This document shows positions 59,621 to 64,000 of a DNA stretch of 64,000 nt, in pieces. Source of the DNA: Clostridium aminobutyricum (GTDB lineage Bacteria; Bacillota; Clostridia; Peptostreptococcales; Anaerovoracaceae); contig NZ_JAFJZZ010000002.1 in NCBI RefSeq assembly GCF_017255415.1, positions 310,001-374,000 of the forward strand, given 5' to 3'. Position 1 is the stretch's first letter. Every line of letters starts with the position of its first letter. Below the pieces are notes generated by a model. The model searched no databases and was not told the origin of the DNA. It was given only the letters and a program-made list of their open reading frames with translations. Both the position numbers and the translations under genes were made by a program.

Positions 59621-59705
59621 TTGACAAGCATATTCTAATCGTGTAAACTGTATATTGTTAATAGGCAATACTTATATAAAAAAAGCCTCTGCGAGGCACT
59701 TTTTA
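59621..59705 (+). promoter_or_regulatory. Promoter and hairpin with U tract ahead of the ArsR-like gene
   Basis: TTGACA (59621-59626), 17 bases, TAAACT (59644-59649). The transcript then meets GCCTC-TGC-GAGGC (59685-59697), preceded by A and followed by CTTTTT, a terminator-like hairpin about 100 bases before the gene at 59798. It may be an attenuator or a terminator acting on the opposite direction. Confidence 0.55.
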
Positions 59706-59797
59706 GCTCGCATTCGCTCGCGTTTTAACGGTAGCTTTTTATGATACTCCGTCATATCGCAAGCGATAGTTCCTACGTAATAAAGAAGGAGAATCCT

Positions 59798-60115
59798 ATG
59801 AGACTTAGAAAAGAAACAGATGAACTTCAAGAAGAAGAGATCCTTTTAATCGCAAAAGTGTCCGATGCTCTCGCACACCCTGCCCGGATTAAAATATATA
59901 GACATATCATGAAATGCAACCGAGAACGGGTTGCCGTATGCAACAAAGATGTTGTCGCTGCTTTTGATTATTCCCAAGCGACGATTTCTCAGCACATAAA
60001 AAAATTAGTTCAAGCGGAACTCATTCAAATTCAAAGCAAAGATAAATTTTCTTATTACTATGCAAACATCGGCATCCTGATGAAGTATTTAGATGCAACG
60101 AAGAAATTTGAATAA
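59798..60115 (+). CDS. ArsR/HTH_20-type transcriptional regulator
   Basis: About 105 residues, a single winged helix: VSDALAHPARIKIYRHIMKC, then DVVAAFDYSQATISQHIKKL (recognition helix) and the wing. It lacks the cysteine pair of metal-sensing ArsR proteins in the alpha-3 helix, so the signal is unknown. AAGGAG lies 6 bases before the ATG at 59798. It is divergent from the RocR-like gene and alone, with a long inverted repeat downstream. Confidence 0.8.
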   Translation: MRLRKETDELQEEEILLIAKVSDALAHPARIKIYRHIMKCNRERVAVCNKDVVAAFDYSQATISQHIKKLVQAELIQIQSKDKFSYYYANIGILMKYLDATKKFE

Positions 60116-60157
60116 TCGCCATAAAATCGGAAGCCTGACTCAAAACAGCTTGAATAT

Positions 60158-60361
60158 TTCTAGATATCCAGTAGCGACGGATCATTTTGAAGAATGACCA
60201 TTTTTTCAAATTTAGCACACAAGGTTTTCAGCGAGCACGAAGTGCGAAGAAAAGTACTGTTTGAGCGCACAGCGAGTTTACTTTTCTATCTGAAAACTGT
60301 GAGATAAATTTCTGAAAAAATTCATTCTGAAAACGTATCCGGAGATACTGACTATCTAGAA
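60158..60361. repeat. About 204-bp near-palindromic element (MITE/REP-like)
   Basis: The ends TTCTAGATA (60158-60166) and TATCTAGAA (60353-60361) are inverted, and matching continues inwards: AGAATG..ATTTTTTCAAATTTA is mirrored by AAATTT..GAAAAAAT.CATTCT, then TTTTCAG by CTGAAAA and AAAAGTA by TACTTTT. The whole element can fold into one long hairpin. It lies between convergent genes and its right end supplies the stop codon of the HD-domain gene. Confidence 0.65.
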
Positions 60362-60844
60362 TGCAGACTTTTGAGACAACCCCTTTTTTAATAATCTAGC
60401 GAGACGATCCTGTTGTTCCTTTCGAGGAAACGTATATCCATATTGATGAAAATCCAGAACGTCCGCATCTTTCACAATTTCCTCCAACGGCGATCCGACT
60501 TCACTTTTATTGCTATGGTTTTTAACGGTAATCGCCAATTCCAGTATCTGCTCTTCATTGAACAAACCGGTTCCTCTTAAAAACTCCTGTACCGGAAGAT
60601 ATCCGGCCTCCGCATGCCCAGCTTGTTTGCCGGTCACGATTCGTCCATAGTCATGAATGGCACAGGCACAAGCCGCCATAATGGGATCTACGCCGCGTTC
60701 TTCTGCCAGGATATAGCCCAGTTTCGCACAGCTTGAAATATGTACCCTCTCCCAATCAATAAAATGATCTCTTTCCGGCACAATTTTTTCATATTTATCG
60801 ATTTCTTTAAGCAGTGCACTTTGAAGTCTTAAAAGTGTGTGCAT
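60356..60844 (-). CDS. HD-domain phosphohydrolase
   Basis: About 162 residues. Metal-binding HD motifs are visible: His in VHISSCAKLG, AIHDYGRI (the HD dyad), His in TVKNHSNKSE and Asp in VKDADVLDFHQYG. It would hydrolyse a phosphate ester such as a nucleotide; the substrate is unknown. The ATG at 60844 has GGAGGG 8 bases upstream. The last codons and the TAG overlap the right end of the palindromic element, so the natural C-terminus may have been altered by its insertion. Confidence 0.82.
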   Translation of the reverse strand: MHTLLRLQSALLKEIDKYEKIVPERDHFIDWERVHISSCAKLGYILAEERGVDPIMAACACAIHDYGRIVTGKQAGHAEAGYLPVQEFLRGTGLFNEEQILELAITVKNHSNKSEVGSPLEEIVKDADVLDFHQYGYTFPRKEQQDRLARLLKKGLSQKSAF

Positions 60845-60934
60845 TTTCCATCCCTCCAATTATTTTTCTATATACCTATAATAAAAGAGGCTTTCCGTTT
60901 AGAAAAGACCTCTTTTGCAAAATTTTTATTTCAT

Positions 60935-62080
60935 TTATTTTTGACCCATCAGCTTATCGAAAAGACTTGCTAGGTCTTCTTTGGAAACGGGTCTCGGATT
61001 GGTGGTTGTACAAATATCATTCATGGCCGCTTCCAGAATCTCTTCCTTCATCGACTGCGCAAAAGCGATATCTGCTCCAAGTTCTTTGAAATCGGTAGGA
61101 ATCGTCAATGATTTTTGCAGACTCACAATATTTTGAATCAAATTATTGACTCCAATCGGCACGGTGGTTGCGTGTAAATCCAGCAGCTTCGCAATCCGCT
61201 GATACTTTTTTGCCGCTCTTTCAAACTCTTTATTGAAACCGTTCTTTATATTGGCATTGAACTCCACAATATAAGGTAAGATAATGGCATTGCTTCTTCC
61301 ATGTGATATATGAAGCTTCCCGCCGATGCCGTGTGCCAAGCTGTGGGTGATGCCAAGCCCTGCGGAATTAAAAGCCATTCCGGCTAAGCAAGATGCGTTG
61401 TGCATCTTTTCTCTGGCTAATAGATTGTTCCCATTTGCAAATGCTTCCGGTAAGAATCGGAAGACTAAGGTGATTGCCTTTTCTGCCAGTGCGTCGGAAA
61501 AGTCTGTTGCATCGGATGATACATAGGCTTCTATCGCATGAGTCAGGACATCCATTCCGGTATCTGCCGTGATGGTCGGAGGCACAGAAGCAACTAGCTC
61601 CGGATCGAGGATCGCTACCATCGGCAGTAAAGACTTATTCGCCATTGCATATTTCAAGCCTTCTTCCTTATTGGTTATAACGGAATATTGGGTTACCTCA
61701 GAGCCTGTCCCGCTCGTAGTCGGAATCGCATAACATTCTTCTATTTCAACCGTGATATTTGAAAGATTTTTAGAAAACTCTCGGATGGCCTTTGCTCCGT
61801 CAATGGAAGAACCTCCTCCGAGGGCAATCATAATCTGGGCATTACAATTTTGAAGTGCCTGAATACCTGCTGCAATAATCTCAACAGATGGGTCCGGCAC
61901 GATGTCACTGAATACGCAAACCTCACAGCCTACCAATTTTTCTTTTATTTTATCTACCATCCCAGAGGTAACCATGAATTTGTCACACACAATCATGACT
62001 TTCTTATTTTTTATTTCACTTAATCTATTTAAAGATCCTTCTCCAAAGAAGACGTTTGTACTGATACTAAATTCTCTCAT
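60935..62080 (-). CDS. Iron-containing alcohol dehydrogenase
   Basis: 381 residues, type III (Fe-ADH) family. The NAD-binding motif is [12 protein letters not shown], followed by [16 protein letters not shown], and the iron ligands fall in [15 protein letters not shown] and [20 protein letters not shown]. It interconverts alcohols and aldehydes or semialdehydes; in a fermenter it could act on ethanol, butanol, propanediol or 4-hydroxybutyrate. The substrate cannot be told. It is transcribed alone with a hairpin-bearing leader. Confidence 0.9.
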   Translation of the reverse strand: MREFSISTNVFFGEGSLNRLSEIKNKKVMIVCDKFMVTSGMVDKIKEKLVGCEVCVFSDIVPDPSVEIIAAGIQALQNCNAQIMIALGGGSSIDGAKAIREFSKNLSNITVEIEECYAIPTTSGTGSEVTQYSVITNKEEGLKYAMANKSLLPMVAILDPELVASVPPTITADTGMDVLTHAIEAYVSSDATDFSDALAEKAITLVFRFLPEAFANGNNLLAREKMHNASCLAGMAFNSAGLGITHSLAHGIGGKLHISHGRSNAIILPYIVEFNANIKNGFNKEFERAAKKYQRIAKLLDLHATTVPIGVNNLIQNIVSLQKSLTIPTDFKELGADIAFAQSMKEEILEAAMNDICTTTNPRPVSKEDLASLFDKLMGQK

Positions 62081-62394
62081 GGATTATCTCCCTCCTTGTT
62101 TACATTGAACGCTGCCTTACGGCGACGCCGTTTCAATATTTGCGTTCATTATACCATATCAAGTGCTTTGATTGCTATTTTTTTCACAATTTTTAATACC
62201 TTATTACGAATACTCTTATTTATAATACACTTTTATGTATCAATCATACCCTAAACTTAACTTAAGATCACTTGTTTATAATGTAATGTCTTTATTATAT
62301 AACAAAATAAAAAAATTAAGCGAAAAAGTAAAATCAATAAAGAACGGTATCTATTTTAGTGTTTTTGCATTACCGTTTTAAGCTCTATAGTTGA
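62081..62394 (-). promoter_or_regulatory. Leader and upstream region of the alcohol dehydrogenase gene
   Basis: An extended -10 promoter, TGGTATAAT, lies on the minus strand around 62149-62157. It is followed by a leader hairpin in which GAACGC pairs with GCGTTC and an inner ACGGC/GCCGT stem (about 62107-62147). The remainder is very AT-rich with no gene. Confidence 0.5.
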
Positions 62395-62426
62395 ATTATA
62401 AACCTTACCCTTTGGGGGAATGTCAA
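62395..62426 (-). promoter_or_regulatory. MerR-type promoter with 20-bp spacer
   Basis: On the minus strand TTGACA (62421-62426) and TATAAT (62395-62400) are perfect hexamers held 20 bases apart, with CCCCCAAAGGGTAAGG between them. Over-long spacers carrying a dyad like this are the hallmark of promoters activated by MerR-family proteins. No MerR gene is in the window, and the nearest gene downstream is the alcohol dehydrogenase, about 315 bases away. Confidence 0.6.
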
Positions 62427-62498
62427 CAGATATTTTGACTATTTTTTGTCATTTAATGTTTAAATGCTATTTTAATCAAAAATAAAGCAACCATCTCT

Positions 62499-63257
62499 TC
62501 AATCTTCCAGCAGATATCTTAACATTTTTTCGGGATTTTCCAGAAAACTTCTTGTTAACTGATAGTGTTCTGTCTGCCTATATGAAACGGCTTCCATTCC
62601 AGTCTCGGTTAGTTGATAAATTTTTGCATTTGGAAAGGCTATAAGGATAGGAGAATGCGTTGCAATAATAAATTGAGAATTATTTTTTACCAAATTATCT
62701 ATTTCTGCAATTAAAGTTAATAGCCTTGATGGAGAGAGCGCTGCTTCGGGTTCATCAAGAATATACAGCCCATTTCCTCCAAAACGATTTTGAACTAGGG
62801 CAAGAAAACTCTCACCATGCGACTGTTTATGTAATGATATTCCACCATAACTTTGTAATAACGGTACTTCTTTATCCAGCTCTTCAATGTTAGTTGCTAC
62901 ATTATAAAAACTTTCTGCTCGCAGAAAAAAGCCATCTTTTGCGTACTTGGATCTAGATACTGTTAGATAATCGCATAATTCGGAATGGGTGTCGTTCGTA
63001 GAAAAAGTAAAATTTTTAGTTCCCCCTTCGGGGTTAAAGCCGTATGCAACTGCTATCGCTTCTAATAATGTTGATTTCCCAGTCCCGTTTTCACCTACAA
63101 AAAATGTCACATCATTTTCAAAACGAATAACATTGTCCTTCATAAGATACTGCACTATTGGTAAATGATATAGATAAGAATGTTCCTCTATATTTTTATT
63201 TAGAAAAATGCTATCAATAAACTTCCGTTCCAAATTAATTCTCACCTCTTGTCGCAT
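62499..63257 (-). CDS. AAA-type ATPase with ABC-like motifs (AAA_21/SMC-like)
   Basis: 252 residues. Walker A is FFVGENGTGKSTLLEAIAVA and the signature-like region is KQSHGESFLALVQNRFGG, followed by Walker B GLYILDEPEAALSP and switch His in IIATHSPILI. This is the layout of free-standing RecF/SMC-like ATPases sometimes found with a TOPRIM or nuclease partner; none is adjacent here. The function is unknown; similar proteins are annotated as predicted ATPases. The ATG lacks a clear ribosome site; a TTG about 24 bases further in has GAGGTG upstream and may be the real start. Confidence 0.8.
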   Translation of the reverse strand: MRQEVRINLERKFIDSIFLNKNIEEHSYLYHLPIVQYLMKDNVIRFENDVTFFVGENGTGKSTLLEAIAVAYGFNPEGGTKNFTFSTNDTHSELCDYLTVSRSKYAKDGFFLRAESFYNVATNIEELDKEVPLLQSYGGISLHKQSHGESFLALVQNRFGGNGLYILDEPEAALSPSRLLTLIAEIDNLVKNNSQFIIATHSPILIAFPNAKIYQLTETGMEAVSYRQTEHYQLTRSFLENPEKMLRYLLED

Positions 63258-63401
63258 AAATTAGCTAATACCCCGTTGCCAATGCTGATTCCTATGGATA
63301 ATAGAATGGTTAATATTGTCTTGTTAAATACGACTCCATTGTATCTTTGCGTGGTAATATTTTCAAGGTGGATTTTTCATTAACTAAGCTATCTATCTAA
63401 T

Positions 63402-63433
63402 AAAAAAGCATTCAATCCATTTTGATTGAATGC
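63402..63433 (-). terminator. Terminator of the partial gene at the right edge
   Basis: A 10-bp perfect stem (63408-63417 with 63424-63433) has a 6-base loop, with six U following on the minus strand (63402-63407). Confidence 0.85.
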
Positions 63434-63466
63434 CATTATTTATTCGTACTTATTTGCAGCGGGATT

Positions 63467-64000
63467 TTAATTATATTGTGTACGGCGTAGATCGTAAAAA
63501 TACTGAACAATCGGGTGCTTTAACTTCATTTTTTCCTCTATACTTAAAATTTTCTTTTTCCCCATACGTCTGTCTATCAACGCAAAAATATTTAATAACA
63601 TATCCTTACTCTCAAGATTGTTTTCTATGGAATCCGACAAAAAAAGTGTAGCCGCAGAATAAAAATCAGATTTACACAGTGCTGTCTGTGCCGCCATCAA
63701 GTCCTTCGCATATACTGATTTTTTGCGCTCTCTTGTAATCACTTCCAGTCGTTCATCAGGAACTAAATCGCCCACATCTTTTCTGACCATTGCAAGATCT
63801 TCCTTATTAACAGGAAGTTGTATATCCGTATTATTCTTTATTTCCTGTTCAGTCTTATACCACGGAAGCATGGCATTGCCCTCACTCATATTGAGGACTT
63901 CCATTTTATCTACGGTTATATAACACCGCCCTGATTTATCCGGTAAATAACGATAGCCTGTTGCACAGTATTCCACCTTACCCACTAGTGTAGGACTAAG
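63467..64000 (-). CDS. Hypothetical protein, 5 prime end beyond the window
   Basis: At least 177 residues. The frame is open to the right edge (LSPTLVGKVEYCATGYRYLP precedes the first GTG at 63985), so the true start lies outside. The visible part has a strand-rich N-terminal piece with GRCYITVDKMEVLNM and a helical C-terminal part (AKDLMAAQTALCKSDFYSAA, MLLNIFALIDRRMGKKKIL). I do not recognise the family. The GTG at 63985 has no ribosome site. Confidence 0.6.
   Translation of the reverse strand, partial: LSPTLVGKVEYCATGYRYLPDKSGRCYITVDKMEVLNMSEGNAMLPWYKTEQEIKNNTDIQLPVNKEDLAMVRKDVGDLVPDERLEVITRERKKSVYAKDLMAAQTALCKSDFYSAATLFLSDSIENNLESKDMLLNIFALIDRRMGKKKILSIEEKMKLKHPIVQYFYDLRRTQYN

Noticed and set aside
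1-64000. rRNA, tRNA, CRISPR arrays, insertion sequences
   Set aside because: I looked for cloverleaf-type sequence ending in CCA, 16S/23S conserved blocks, evenly spaced direct repeats and transposase motifs on both strands and saw none I could support.

Overview
The window is a contiguous piece of chromosome from a low-GC, Gram-positive, strictly fermentative anaerobe. I place it in the amino-acid-fermenting Clostridia (Peptostreptococcales / Anaerovoracaceae-like); this is inferred from gene content, not from a marker gene. The main reasons are a complete adenosylcobalamin-dependent ornithine fermentation operon of the Clostridium sticklandii type, an indolepyruvate ferredoxin oxidoreductase operon with acyl-phosphate ATP generation, AGGAGG ribosome sites, and U-tract terminators. 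No rRNA, tRNA, CRISPR array, transposase or integrase was seen.

Layout. 1-9.1 kb: iron uptake on the minus strand (FTR1, P19-like lipoprotein, DUF2318 protein, two FtsX-type permeases, an ATPase, a flavinylated FMN-binding lipoprotein, DUF4418, then a second FtsX/ATPase pair running off the left edge), plus a FeoA-like protein. 9.2-12.2 kb: a MocR regulator, a CadC-type ArsR repressor with a visible operator, and a glycoside-hydrolase-like protein. 12.45-15.5 kb: a TrpXYZ-like ABC importer behind a leader peptide rich in Tyr and Phe codons and an attenuator. 15.6-19.2 kb: a small DUF5661-like protein, UspA, TerC under a yybP-ykoY manganese riboswitch, and a FIST protein with a broken HD-GYP tail. 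19.3-22.9 kb: a cystine/amino-acid ABC importer with a cystathionine lyase-like enzyme. 23-26 kb: CcdA, a TlpA-like thioredoxin and RocB. 26.2-28 kb: a decaying surface-protein/tail-collar cluster. 28-31.9 kb: MprF and a GGDEF protein.

32.3-38.7 kb is the oxidative aromatic amino acid branch: an Lrp regulator, iorA, iorB, a single-chain phosphotransbutyrylase-butyrate kinase fusion, and an aminotransferase. 38.9-48.9 kb carries a ureohydrolase, a C69 dipeptidase, a class V aminotransferase with an ECF S-component, a TSCPD protein, D-serine dehydratase, a CDF transporter, an acetolactate synthase-like enzyme and a GIY-YIG protein. 49.2-59.5 kb is the ornithine operon (ord, ortA, ortB, oraS, oraE, a GlmL-like ATPase, orr) behind a sigma-54 promoter and a RocR-like enhancer-binding protein. 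59.6-64 kb: an ArsR-like regulator, a long inverted repeat, an HD hydrolase, an iron-type alcohol dehydrogenase, an AAA ATPase and a partial hypothetical gene.

How it fits together: arginine/ornithine and aromatic amino acids appear to be fermentation substrates. The aromatic importer probably feeds the ior operon, where transamination, ferredoxin-linked oxidative decarboxylation and acyl-phosphate formation would yield ATP. The ornithine operon supplies another branch and is probably switched on through three identical palindromes seen around its regulator. The strongest regulatory finds are the aromatic leader peptide and the three-palindrome/sigma-54 arrangement; the strongest protein find is the natural Ptb-Buk fusion.
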